Shown: piece by piece, positions 1 through 6,454 of the stretch
Numbering within the stretch: position 1 is the stretch's first letter
How the letters are laid out: the number at the start of each line of letters is the position of its first letter
Source of the DNA: Bacteroidales bacterium
GTDB taxonomy: Bacteria > Bacteroidota > Bacteroidia > Bacteroidales > GCA-2748055
DNA length: 11,230 nt
Assembly: GCA_023135025.1 (NCBI GenBank)
Contig: JAGLTY010000032.1
Span: forward strand, 1 to 11,230
Direction of reading: 5' to 3'
Notes under the pieces: model-generated
What the model was told of the DNA's origin: nothing
Database searches by the model: none
What the model saw: the letters and a program-made list of their open reading frames with translations, nothing else
Position numbers and translations under genes: made by a program

Positions 1-584
1 AGGATCCGGTTTTAATGACATCTCAGATCCTCATCTCCCTCCAGGAGGAGATCAACCGGATGGCACCCGGGAATGTCCCTACAGTCCTCTCCTTTGGCAA
101 AGTGGTTGCCGATGGTGCGGTCAATGTCATTCCCGATGATGTGATCCTGGAGGGAACCTTCCGGACCATGAACGAGGAGTGGAGAAAAGAGGCGCACCGG
201 CTTATTGAAAAGGTTGCCTCGGATATCTCATCTGCGATGGGAGGATCTGTGAAGGTCGAGATCAGAAACGGATACCCGGTCCTGCATAACAATGAGCAGA
301 TCGCCAGGGAATCGAAAAGATTGGCCACAAAACTGCTGGGAAAAGAGAATGTGGAGGATATGGAGATCCGGATGACTGCAGAAGATTTTGCCTGGTTTAC
401 CCGGAATATCCCCGGAATGATGTACCGTCTGGGTGTCGGGGATCCTGGTTCTGAACAGCTCTTCCCCCTCCATTCGCCCCTGTTTAAAGTCAACGAATCC
501 GCATTGCGCACCGGTATCTCAGTGATGGCTTACCTGGCCATTGAATTACCCAAAATGGAGGCTGTTGAAAAAATAAATTCCTGA
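1..584 (+). CDS. M20 family amidohydrolase, C-terminal part (5' end outside window)
   Basis: The reading frame is open from base 3 and the visible part is about 193 residues, so the first half of a roughly 390-440 residue enzyme is missing. M20 amidohydrolases are metal-dependent enzymes that cleave N-acyl or amide bonds of amino acid derivatives, as in HipO, AbgB or IAA-amino acid hydrolases. The visible part begins in the lid/dimerisation domain (DPVLMTSQ, then FGKVVADGAVNVIPDD, a hallmark of this family). It then returns to the catalytic domain with MTAEDFAWF and LHSPLF, whose His is the usual last metal ligand. The upstream metal ligands and general-base Glu lie outside the window. An ATG at 15 is internal to the gene and should not be taken as the start. 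The exact substrate cannot be told. It is followed by a ferredoxin gene with its own promoter. Confidence 0.9.
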   Translation, partial: DPVLMTSQILISLQEEINRMAPGNVPTVLSFGKVVADGAVNVIPDDVILEGTFRTMNEEWRKEAHRLIEKVASDISSAMGGSVKVEIRNGYPVLHNNEQIARESKRLATKLLGKENVEDMEIRMTAEDFAWFTRNIPGMMYRLGVGDPGSEQLFPLHSPLFKVNESALRTGISVMAYLAIELPKMEAVEKINS

Positions 585-590
585 CAGGGA

Positions 591-620
591 TTGCTTAATA
601 GAAATTTGAAACTAAATTTG
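591..620 (+). promoter_or_regulatory. Bacteroidota-type promoter for the ferredoxin gene
   Basis: TTG at 591-593 and TAAATTTG at 613-620 are separated by 19 bases. This matches the known Bacteroidota sigma-ABfr layout of a -33 TTG and a -7 TAnnTTTG with 19-21 bases between them. Transcription would start near 626, about 20 bases before the ferredoxin ATG. It is the best-formed promoter in the window. Confidence 0.6.
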
Positions 621-647
621 CCACGTAAGAATTAAAAAATATAAGAT

Positions 648-815
648 ATGGCTTACGTAATTTCAGATGATTGTACTGCATGTGGCACCTGTATTGATGA
701 ATGTCCGGTTGAGGCGATCAGCGAAGGAGATATTTATGTAATTGACCCTGAACTGTGTACTGACTGCGGCGCATGCGCAGATGTTTGTCCCGTTGAAGCA
801 ATCAGCCCGGAATAG
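648..815 (+). CDS. 2[4Fe-4S] ferredoxin, 55 residues
   Basis: This short gene encodes a bacterial (clostridial-type) ferredoxin carrying two [4Fe-4S] clusters, a soluble low-potential electron carrier in the cytoplasm. The Cys pattern CxxCxxCxxxCP occurs twice: C9, C12, C15, C19 and C37, C40, C43, C47. The two halves are visibly repeated, each ending CPVEAIS, as expected for the ancient duplicated fold. The length of 55 residues is normal for the family. The ATG at 648 follows an A-rich leader (attaaaaaatataag), usual for Bacteroidota. It sits alone between a well-formed promoter at 591-620 and an intrinsic terminator at 836-872, so it is probably monocistronic. Its redox partner is not encoded nearby; candidates in such organisms include pyruvate:ferredoxin oxidoreductase, but that is inference. 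Confidence 0.96.
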   Translation: MAYVISDDCTACGTCIDECPVEAISEGDIYVIDPELCTDCGACADVCPVEAISPE

Positions 816-835
816 GGTCGGGAAGTTAAAGCATG

Positions 836-872
836 AAAAAAAGACTGCCTCAAAAGGGCGGTCTTTTTTTTT
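836..872 (+). terminator. Intrinsic terminator after ferredoxin
   Basis: The arms 836-850 and 856-870 pair over 15 positions, with two G-U pairs, around the loop CAAAA. The second arm ends in a run of nine T. Because the first arm begins with seven A, the hairpin might also work in reverse, but no gene ends there on the minus strand. Confidence 0.9.
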
Positions 873-873
873 A

Positions 874-881
874 TAACTTTG
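874..881 (+). promoter_or_regulatory. Candidate -7 element for the potassium channel gene
   Basis: TAACTTTG is an exact match to the Bacteroidota -7 consensus TAnnTTTG. It lies just after the ferredoxin terminator and ends 7 bases before the channel's GTG. No TTG is found 19-21 bases upstream, where the terminator stem lies, so only half of the promoter is supported. Transcription from it would give an mRNA with almost no leader. Confidence 0.4.
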
Positions 882-888
882 AAGAGAG

Positions 889-1692
889 GTGAATCTCAGG
901 AACAAAATATTTATCGTCATATTTGGTACCGATACCCGGGCAGGAAGAGTTTTTGATGTACTCCTGCTCTGGATGATCATTCTCAGTGTAACTGTTGTGG
1001 TGCTGGAGAGTGTATCAACCCTGCAGGAGGCGCACAATCACTTTTTTATCACCACTGAATGGTTCTTCACCATTGTCTTTACCCTGGAGTACCTGCTCAG
1101 GATATTTACCGCCCCTCATCCATGGAAGTACATGACCAGTTTCTTTGGGATTGTTGACCTGCTGGCCATTCTTCCCACTTACATGGGTCTGATATTTGAT
1201 CAGACCACTTTCCTGCTTACCATCCGTGCACTCAGATTGCTCAGAATGTTCAGGGTTTTTAAACTGGGAAGATATGTGAAAGAAGCAGCCCTCATGGTCA
1301 GGGCACTTCAACAAAGTTTTCGCAAGATCATCCTCTTCTTCGGCGCGGTGCTTACCCTGGTGCTGATCCTGGGATCCTTGCTCTATCTTATTGAAGGAGA
1401 AGAGAACGGATTTACCTCCATACCGCAGAGTATCTACTGGGCCATTGTGACCATCACCACCGTGGGCTACGGGGATATTGCCCCGGCCACGGTACTGGGA
1501 AAAATCCTGGCCTCTGTGGTCATGCTCACAGGCTACTCCATTATTGCAGTCCCCACAGGGATCATTTCAGTGGAGATTGGCAGAGCGGTCAAATCGGACC
1601 GGAACAGACATCAGCTCTCCTGCACAAATTGCGGCCATGTCCGGCATGACAGCGATGCCCATTTCTGCAAAATGTGTGGAACCAAACTTTAG
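889..1692 (+). CDS. Voltage-gated potassium channel with C-terminal zinc ribbon
   Basis: This is a 267-residue inner-membrane six-helix ion channel subunit, expected to form a tetramer that conducts K+. Hydrophobic segments lie near residues 22-42 (S1), 56-73 (S2), 86-104 (S3), 146-168 (S5) and 204-228 (S6). S4 carries R113, R116, R119, R122, K125 and R128, one charge every third residue, which is a complete voltage sensor. The pore loop holds TVGYGD at 191-196, the classic K+ selectivity filter. After S6 a soluble tail contains CTNC (245-248) and CKMC (260-263), a zinc ribbon. The start is GTG at 889: an in-frame stop lies at 880-882, and the N-terminal IFGTDT segment seems typical of this channel group, so little can be missing. 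It has almost no room for a leader and no spaced ribosome site. An exported protein follows 13 bases downstream. Confidence 0.93.
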   Translation: MNLRNKIFIVIFGTDTRAGRVFDVLLLWMIILSVTVVVLESVSTLQEAHNHFFITTEWFFTIVFTLEYLLRIFTAPHPWKYMTSFFGIVDLLAILPTYMGLIFDQTTFLLTIRALRLLRMFRVFKLGRYVKEAALMVRALQQSFRKIILFFGAVLTLVLILGSLLYLIEGEENGFTSIPQSIYWAIVTITTVGYGDIAPATVLGKILASVVMLTGYSIIAVPTGIISVEIGRAVKSDRNRHQLSCTNCGHVRHDSDAHFCKMCGTKL

Positions 1693-1705
1693 CTCACCCC
1701 AAACA

Positions 1706-2233
1706 ATGAAACGACTTATACCCGCACTATTATATCTGATTACCGTATGGCCGCTACAGGCGCAGAACAACTCCTTTGTGATGGAACCTGAATCACCCTC
1801 TGTGATCGGAAGGATCAGTCTCATCTCACCCAAACTAATTGCTGAGATTGCACTATCTGATTACTTCACACTGTCTGTGGGATTCTGGTTGAAAACCAAT
1901 TTCTGGGATTATGATGAATGGGGACCGGGCTCACCACCCTATGTCTCCCCAAGTTTTAAATTTGAACCCCGCTATTATTTCAACCTGGAGGACCGGCATG
2001 ACAAAGGCAAGTCAACCCGCTACTATTCAGGCTGGTACATCAGTCTCCCCTTTAACATAGAGTTTCCCGATTTTCGATACTCTGTAGGAGGAACCATTGG
2101 TTTTCAGTGCATTATGGGACGGCGCTGGTACTGGAATATAAGCATCGGTCCCGGATTTACCTATAGCGATTCACGGTTTTACTGGAGTGGAGCCGGCGAC
2201 TTCGGTCTGGGAATCATCCTCAATAAAATGTAG
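1706..2233 (+). CDS. Small exported, aromatic-rich protein, probably an outer-membrane beta-barrel
   Basis: This 175-residue protein has no family I can name with certainty. Residues 1-19 form a signal peptide (Lys and Arg at 2-3, hydrophobic core, likely cut after LQA and before Q20). The mature part is rich in Trp, Tyr and Phe, with alternating polar and hydrophobic stretches such as YYSGWYISLPFNIEF, YSVGGTIGF and WYWNISIGPGFTY. It closes with FGLGIILNKM, which resembles the final strands of small outer-membrane barrels. The frame extends further upstream inside the channel gene, but the ATG at 1706 is chosen because the signal peptide begins there. It starts 13 bases after the channel's stop and shares its terminator, so the two genes are probably co-transcribed. 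A functional link to the channel is unproven. Confidence 0.75.
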   Translation: MKRLIPALLYLITVWPLQAQNNSFVMEPESPSVIGRISLISPKLIAEIALSDYFTLSVGFWLKTNFWDYDEWGPGSPPYVSPSFKFEPRYYFNLEDRHDKGKSTRYYSGWYISLPFNIEFPDFRYSVGGTIGFQCIMGRRWYWNISIGPGFTYSDSRFYWSGAGDFGLGIILNKM

Positions 2234-2267
2234 CACTGTTCCCAACCAAATTTTGGAGTTATTCAAT

Positions 2268-2302
2268 AAAGTGACCGATCAGTAGATCAGTCACTTTTTT
2301 TT
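2268..2302 (+). terminator. Intrinsic terminator after the channel unit
   Basis: Arms 2268-2280 and 2285-2297 pair over 13 positions with a single C-A mismatch around an AGTA loop. The right arm leads into a run of eight or nine T. It lies 35 bases after the stop of the exported protein and isolates that unit from the GH3 gene. Confidence 0.87.
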
Positions 2303-2379
2303 GTAAATTGTTAAACTTGCACCCTCTTTTTAAGTCTAAACCAGATATCATACACTTCAACAAAACAAAAACATTAACC

Positions 2380-4701
2380 ATGAAATCACTCAGCACAGTG
2401 CTCTTCTCTTTTATAGGAATCGCCATTTTCGCCCTCACCGGATGTGGCCCAAAGTATACCATTGAAGAGCAAGATGGTATCTCAATTATTCATAATAAGG
2501 GAGGCCAGACCCTTGGATACGCACCAGCTTCAGGAGTCACCCTTATTGAAAAAAGCGGTTATGCTTTTAAGGACCTCAATAAGAACGGCGACCTGGATAT
2601 CTATGAAGACTGGCGTCAACCTGTGGACGAAAGGGCAAAGGACCTGGTGGGCCAGATGAGCGTGGAACAGATGGCCGGTCTGATGCTCTACAGTGGGCAC
2701 CAGTCCATTCCTTCAGGAAGCCGCCGATTTGGCGGAGGAAGCTATAACGACTTACCATTCAATGAGAGTGGTGCAGCAGCTTCCGATCTTTCCGATCAGC
2801 AAAAAACATTCCTTACTGAGGATCATCTTCGCCATGTATTGATAACCTCCGTTGAGAGTCCCACGGTAGCAGCAGAGTGGAACAACAATGCCCAGCAGCT
2901 GGTGGAGGGACTGGGACTGGGCATTCCGGTGAATACCAGTTCGGATCCCCGCCACCGAAGCCGTGCCGACACTGAATACAACGCCGGTTCAGGCGGGCAG
3001 ATCTCCATGTGGCCCGCCTCCCTGGGAATTGCAGCCTCCTTTGATCCGGAGCTGATGAAACAGTTTGGAGAGATCGCCTCCATTGAATACAGGGCATTGG
3101 GTATTGCCACTGCCCTTTCACCCCAGATCGACCTGGCCACAGAGCCGCGCTGGAGCCGCTTTAGCGGTACCATGGGAGAAGATCCCGACCTGGCCACCGA
3201 TATGGCACGCGCCTATGTGGATGGATTTCAAACCTCTTCAGGAGCAGATGAAATCCTGAACGGATGGGGTTATCACAGTGTGAATGCAATGGTCAAGCAC
3301 TGGCCCGGCGGAGGTCCCGAAGAGGGTGGACGCGATGCCCATTTTGGCTATGGAGCCTATGCCGTTTACCCGGGTAACAGGTTGGAGGACCACCTGCAGC
3401 CCTTCACCGAAGGAGCCTTTAAACTGGATGGAGCCACAGGAATGGCTTCCGCAGTAATGCCCTACTATACCATTTCCTACAATATCGACACCAAAAATGG
3501 AGAGAATGTGGGCAATGCCTATAGTAAATACATTATTTCCGACCTGCTGCGCGACAAGTACGGATACGATGGGGTGGTCTGCTCCGACTGGGGTATTACC
3601 AATGATGCCCCCAATGTGGAGATGTTTGCAGGAAAATGCTGGGGTGTGGAGACCCTGTCTGTTGCTGAAAGGCACTACAAAGCCATCGATGCAGGCATTG
3701 ACCAATTCGGTGGAAATAACGATATGGGACCGGTTATAGAGGCCTATAAAATGGGCGTGGATGAACATGGCGAAGCCTATATGAAAGAGCGTTTTGAAAA
3801 GTCCGCTGTAAGGCTGCTACGCAATATTTTCAGGGTGGGTCTCTTTGAGAACCCCTACCTGGATCCAGGCAAAACAGCAGAAATCGTTGGGAACCCTGAA
3901 TATATGAAGGCCGGTTTCGAGGCACAGTTACGCACCGTAGTCATGTTAAAGAACCAGCAACAGGCACTTCCCCTGGAGAAGCAGTTAAAGGTATTCATCC
4001 CACAGCGCCATATTCCGGCAAGTAGTGGCTGGTTTGGCAGGCAAAGCCCGGAGAGGTGGGTTGATGCATTTAACAAGACCATCGTATCTAAATATTTTGA
4101 AGTGGTGGAGACTCCCGAAGAAGCTGATTTTGCTTTGCTGGGGATCCAGAGTCCCAATGGAGGAGTAGGTTATGATGGGACCGACCTGGAACAGGGTGGT
4201 AACGGCTACGTTCCCATCTCACTGCAATATGGACCCTACACTGCTGAGTATGCCAGGGAGATTAGCCTGGCCGGTGGAAGTCCGTTTGAAGATTTCACCA
4301 ACCGGAGCTACAAAGACAAAACCGGAACGGCCCGGAACATTCCCGATATGAAACTGGTGGTTGAAACCCGGAACAAGATGGGTGAAAAACCGTTGGTTGT
4401 GGTGGTCAATGTGTCCAAACCGATGGTTTTTGCCGAGATTGAACCGGCAGCCGATGCCATCCTGGTCCATATGGGTGTCCAGGATCAGGCACTGATGGAC
4501 CTGATCTCGGGCGCAGTTGAGCCTTCCGCGTTATTGCCCTTCCAGATGCCGGCTTCCATGAAGACCGTTGAAGAGCAATTCGAAGATGTTCCCCGCGATA
4601 TGAAGTGCTACACCGACTCAGAAGGCAATACCTATGACTTTGCTTTCGGACTGAACTGGAGTGGTGTTATCAGTGATGAAAGGGTTAGCAATTACAGGTA
4701 A
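2380..4701 (+). CDS. Glycoside hydrolase family 3 lipoprotein (beta-glucosidase-like)
   Basis: This 773-residue exported lipoprotein should hydrolyse terminal beta-linked sugars from oligosaccharides. A lipoprotein signal peptide with lipobox LTGC ends at C22, so it is anchored to a membrane facing the periplasm or the cell surface. The N-terminal catalytic barrel spans roughly 85-430. Seen motifs are EPRWSR (255-260), GEDP (266-269), VKHWPGGG with K306-H307, and VVCSDWG, whose D403 is the expected nucleophile. The second GH3 sandwich domain spans about 520-770, starting near TVVMLKN and ending at FAFGLNWSG; no fibronectin-like tail follows. I cannot assign the acid/base residue or the substrate. 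Residues 65-76 form an EF-hand-like calcium loop. The ATG at 2380 is chosen over a TTG at 2308 because the signal peptide starts there. It has no neighbouring SusC/SusD pair, so it is not part of a visible polysaccharide utilisation locus. No convincing promoter was found. Confidence 0.95.
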   Translation: MKSLSTVLFSFIGIAIFALTGCGPKYTIEEQDGISIIHNKGGQTLGYAPASGVTLIEKSGYAFKDLNKNGDLDIYEDWRQPVDERAKDLVGQMSVEQMAGLMLYSGHQSIPSGSRRFGGGSYNDLPFNESGAAASDLSDQQKTFLTEDHLRHVLITSVESPTVAAEWNNNAQQLVEGLGLGIPVNTSSDPRHRSRADTEYNAGSGGQISMWPASLGIAASFDPELMKQFGEIASIEYRALGIATALSPQIDLATEPRWSRFSGTMGEDPDLATDMARAYVDGFQTSSGADEILNGWGYHSVNAMVKHWPGGGPEEGGRDAHFGYGAYAVYPGNRLEDHLQPFTEGAFKLDGATGMASAVMPYYTISYNIDTKNGENVGNAYSKYIISDLLRDKYGYDGVVCSDWGITNDAPNVEMFAGKCWGVETLSVAERHYKAIDAGIDQFGGNNDMGPVIEAYKMGVDEHGEAYMKERFEKSAVRLLRNIFRVGLFENPYLDPGKTAEIVGNPEYMKAGFEAQLRTVVMLKNQQQALPLEKQLKVFIPQRHIPASSGWFGRQSPERWVDAFNKTIVSKYFEVVETPEEADFALLGIQSPNGGVGYDGTDLEQGGNGYVPISLQYGPYTAEYAREISLAGGSPFEDFTNRSYKDKTGTARNIPDMKLVVETRNKMGEKPLVVVVNVSKPMVFAEIEPAADAILVHMGVQDQALMDLISGAVEPSALLPFQMPASMKTVEEQFEDVPRDMKCYTDSEGNTYDFAFGLNWSGVISDERVSNYR

Positions 4702-4728
4702 GAAAACGAAGAGCGAGCTTTTTCAAGG

Positions 4729-5742
4729 TCACGGATTGTACCTCGACAGCCTGAGTAGCTCCTGGTAGTTGCGCTGCGACATCACCTGGTGAACGGTCAG
4801 CTTCGGGTACCGCTCCACAAAAGCATTGACAATCTGCCACCCCTGCCAGACAGCAGCCCGGCCTGGCGATTCCGAGGTATAGAACCGTGTATAGGGAGCA
4901 TCCTCCACCAGCTTGCGGATATTCATCGGATCGGTGGAAAAGAGCAGTTTCTCCTCCACCAGGTGGGTCCACATCTGTTTTTTATTGTTCCTGCACCACT
5001 TCATCTGATCATCAGTGAAGCCCATATTCAACTGCTCTTCAAGTTCCGGGAACATGGCACCCACAAACCAGGCCAGCTGGCCATGATAAATCATCCTGGA
5101 GAGTACATTGTCCACCGAATCGTTGTATGGATAGAGCTGTGTGGCCCAGGCATACATCACATCCACAGGCACCCTAGCGGGCTCTTTTTTCTGAGCCAGA
5201 TAATTGGGCACCCCCAATTTCTGATAATAACTGCAATCACTTCCCAGGTATTGATCAAGACCAATACCCACAAAATGGCCCACTGTAAAAAGTCCCTGAT
5301 TAAACCTGCTTACATAACCCACCACCCTGGGTGGTACCGAATCGGGATAGTGGTAGAGATAATGTCTGAATCCATCGGTCAGTCCGGCCTCTATCTCCGT
5401 AGTAGAGGCGAAAATCTGATTGGTATATTCGAATACCTCCCTGTTTGTGGGATCATTGATAAACATGGAGAGGTAGGAGGCGTACCTGCGGGAAGAGGCC
5501 TGTCCGATGCTGATCACATGTACATTGAAAACATCAAAGAAATCGTCATACCGTCTGTACAATGCCCCTATGGCACCATCCATGGTATCCTGGTCCATTT
5601 CAAATAGATCCCGGTCAAATCGCTCCAGCTCAATATTTGCATCAACTCCTGAAATATCCACATCAAGGGGGTTGCTCCTGCATCCGGCTACCAACAATGC
5701 AATACCTGACAGAAAAAGCACTGTCCGTTGAACAGGTCTCAT
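4729..5742 (-). CDS. gldB: GldB-type gliding motility lipoprotein
   Basis: This 337-residue lipoprotein matches the GldB family of Bacteroidota. In Flavobacterium johnsoniae GldB is needed for gliding, but homologues are also common in non-gliding species, so presence here does not prove motility. A signal peptide runs to the lipobox LVAGC, with C21 as the lipid anchor. Family features are LERFDRDLFEMD near the mature N-terminus, FFDVFNVHVISIG, the central MIYHGQLAWFVGAMFPELEEQ, and the C-terminal stretch WQGWQIVNAFVERYPKLTVHQVM. The ATG at 5742 is the closest to the signal peptide; ATGs at 5745 and 5751 are equally possible, and longer starts would run into the divergent gene. Its end converges on the GH3 gene with 27 bases between and no clear terminator. 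No gldC is visible beside it. Confidence 0.88.
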   Translation of the reverse strand: MRPVQRTVLFLSGIALLVAGCRSNPLDVDISGVDANIELERFDRDLFEMDQDTMDGAIGALYRRYDDFFDVFNVHVISIGQASSRRYASYLSMFINDPTNREVFEYTNQIFASTTEIEAGLTDGFRHYLYHYPDSVPPRVVGYVSRFNQGLFTVGHFVGIGLDQYLGSDCSYYQKLGVPNYLAQKKEPARVPVDVMYAWATQLYPYNDSVDNVLSRMIYHGQLAWFVGAMFPELEEQLNMGFTDDQMKWCRNNKKQMWTHLVEEKLLFSTDPMNIRKLVEDAPYTRFYTSESPGRAAVWQGWQIVNAFVERYPKLTVHQVMSQRNYQELLRLSRYNP

Positions 5743-5777
5743 CATAATCATTAAATTTGAGTTCGTAATGCGATTAA

Positions 5778-5785
5778 CAAAAGTA
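5778..5785 (-). promoter_or_regulatory. Candidate -7 element for gldB
   Basis: On the minus strand this reads TACTTTTG, an exact match to TAnnTTTG, about 36 bases before the gldB ATG at 5742. The -33 position would fall inside the first codons of the divergent barrel gene, and no TTG is seen there. It overlaps the short leader of that gene. Confidence 0.35.
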
Positions 5786-5791
5786 TAAAAT

Positions 5792-6448
5792 ATGAAACGA
5801 ATACTCGCTATATCGATCATTCTGGGCGCCATGATCTCCATTCATGCCCAAACACCTCTAAGATTTAGTGTACATGTGGATCCACAATTCGCATGGTTCA
5901 ACTCCGATGATGAAACTGTGAAGCCCGATGGTTCGATTTTTCATATGCAGGCCGGTCTTCAGATGGACTATTTTTTTGCAGAGAATTATGCCTTTGCATT
6001 GGGTGTCGGAATCAACAACATGGGGGGAAACCTGCTGTATGCCGATTCGACCGAATTCAGTTCCAAAGGAGAAACCCTGCTGGTTGAGCCGGGACAATCT
6101 GTGAAACTGAATTTGCAGTACATTGATATTCCCATAGGACTTAAACTGAAGACAGAGGAGTTGGGATATGCCACCTTCTTTTTGCAACTGGGATTCAATC
6201 CCATGATCAACCTCAATGCCAAAGCCACCTCCGAAGATGCATCCATAGACAAGGAGGATATTCGTGAGAGTGTGAACCTCTTCTGTCTCGGTTACCATGC
6301 AGGACTCGGGATTGAATACAAGCTTGGAGGCAGTACTGCTGTAATTGGAGGCATCCGGTGGACCTCAGGACTAACAGATGTAACCGATAACGACAGGGCC
6401 AATGTGAAATTGAACGCCATCTCCATTCACATGGGAATCCTCTTCTGA
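5792..6448 (+). CDS. PorT-like outer-membrane beta-barrel protein
   Basis: This 218-residue exported protein belongs to the broad Bacteroidota group of small outer-membrane beta-barrels (PorT/OMP_b-brl type). Residues 1-19 form a signal peptide ending SIHA, cut before Q20. The mature chain alternates strand-like segments (FSVHVDPQFAWF, MQAGLQMDYFF, YAFALGVGINNMGG, LQYIDIPIGLKLKT, ATFFLQLGFNPMINL, LGYHAGLGIEYKLGG) with polar loops and ends on a phenylalanine after HMGILF. A C-terminal Phe is typical for substrates of the BAM assembly machine. LQYIDIPIGLK resembles the YLEIPLLLK motif common in this family. It is divergent from gldB by 49 bases and lies 6 bases ahead of the NAD synthase gene, so it is probably co-transcribed with it. 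I cannot say whether it is the true PorT of the type IX secretion system; the family is large and poorly divided. Confidence 0.85.
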   Translation: MKRILAISIILGAMISIHAQTPLRFSVHVDPQFAWFNSDDETVKPDGSIFHMQAGLQMDYFFAENYAFALGVGINNMGGNLLYADSTEFSSKGETLLVEPGQSVKLNLQYIDIPIGLKLKTEELGYATFFLQLGFNPMINLNAKATSEDASIDKEDIRESVNLFCLGYHAGLGIEYKLGGSTAVIGGIRWTSGLTDVTDNDRANVKLNAISIHMGILF

Positions 6449-6454
6449 TCTGCC

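Noticed and set aside
1478..1705. N-terminal extension of the exported protein into the channel gene
   Set aside because: The extension is out-of-frame translation of the channel's pore and zinc ribbon, and it would bury the signal peptide that starts at 1706.
2312..2319. TAAACTTG as a -7 promoter element for the GH3 gene
   Set aside because: It differs from TAnnTTTG at one base, has no TTG at the right distance, and sits only 10 bases after a terminator; too weak to call.
3238..3768. Open frame of 176 codons on the minus strand within the GH3 gene
   Set aside because: It lies fully inside the catalytic domain of a well-supported enzyme and shows no family features.
2380..4701. GH3 gene as part of a polysaccharide utilisation locus
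   Set aside because: No SusC/SusD pair, sulfatase, other glycoside hydrolase or hybrid regulator is present in the window.
4702..4728. Possible bidirectional terminator between the GH3 gene and gldB
   Set aside because: The best pairing is GAAAA with TTTTC plus a stem whose loop would be only two bases; not stable enough.
4789..5607. Open frame of 272 codons on the plus strand opposite gldB
   Set aside because: It is the antisense image of gldB, with no recognisable family, signal or leader. The minus-strand frame has a lipobox and clear GldB motifs.
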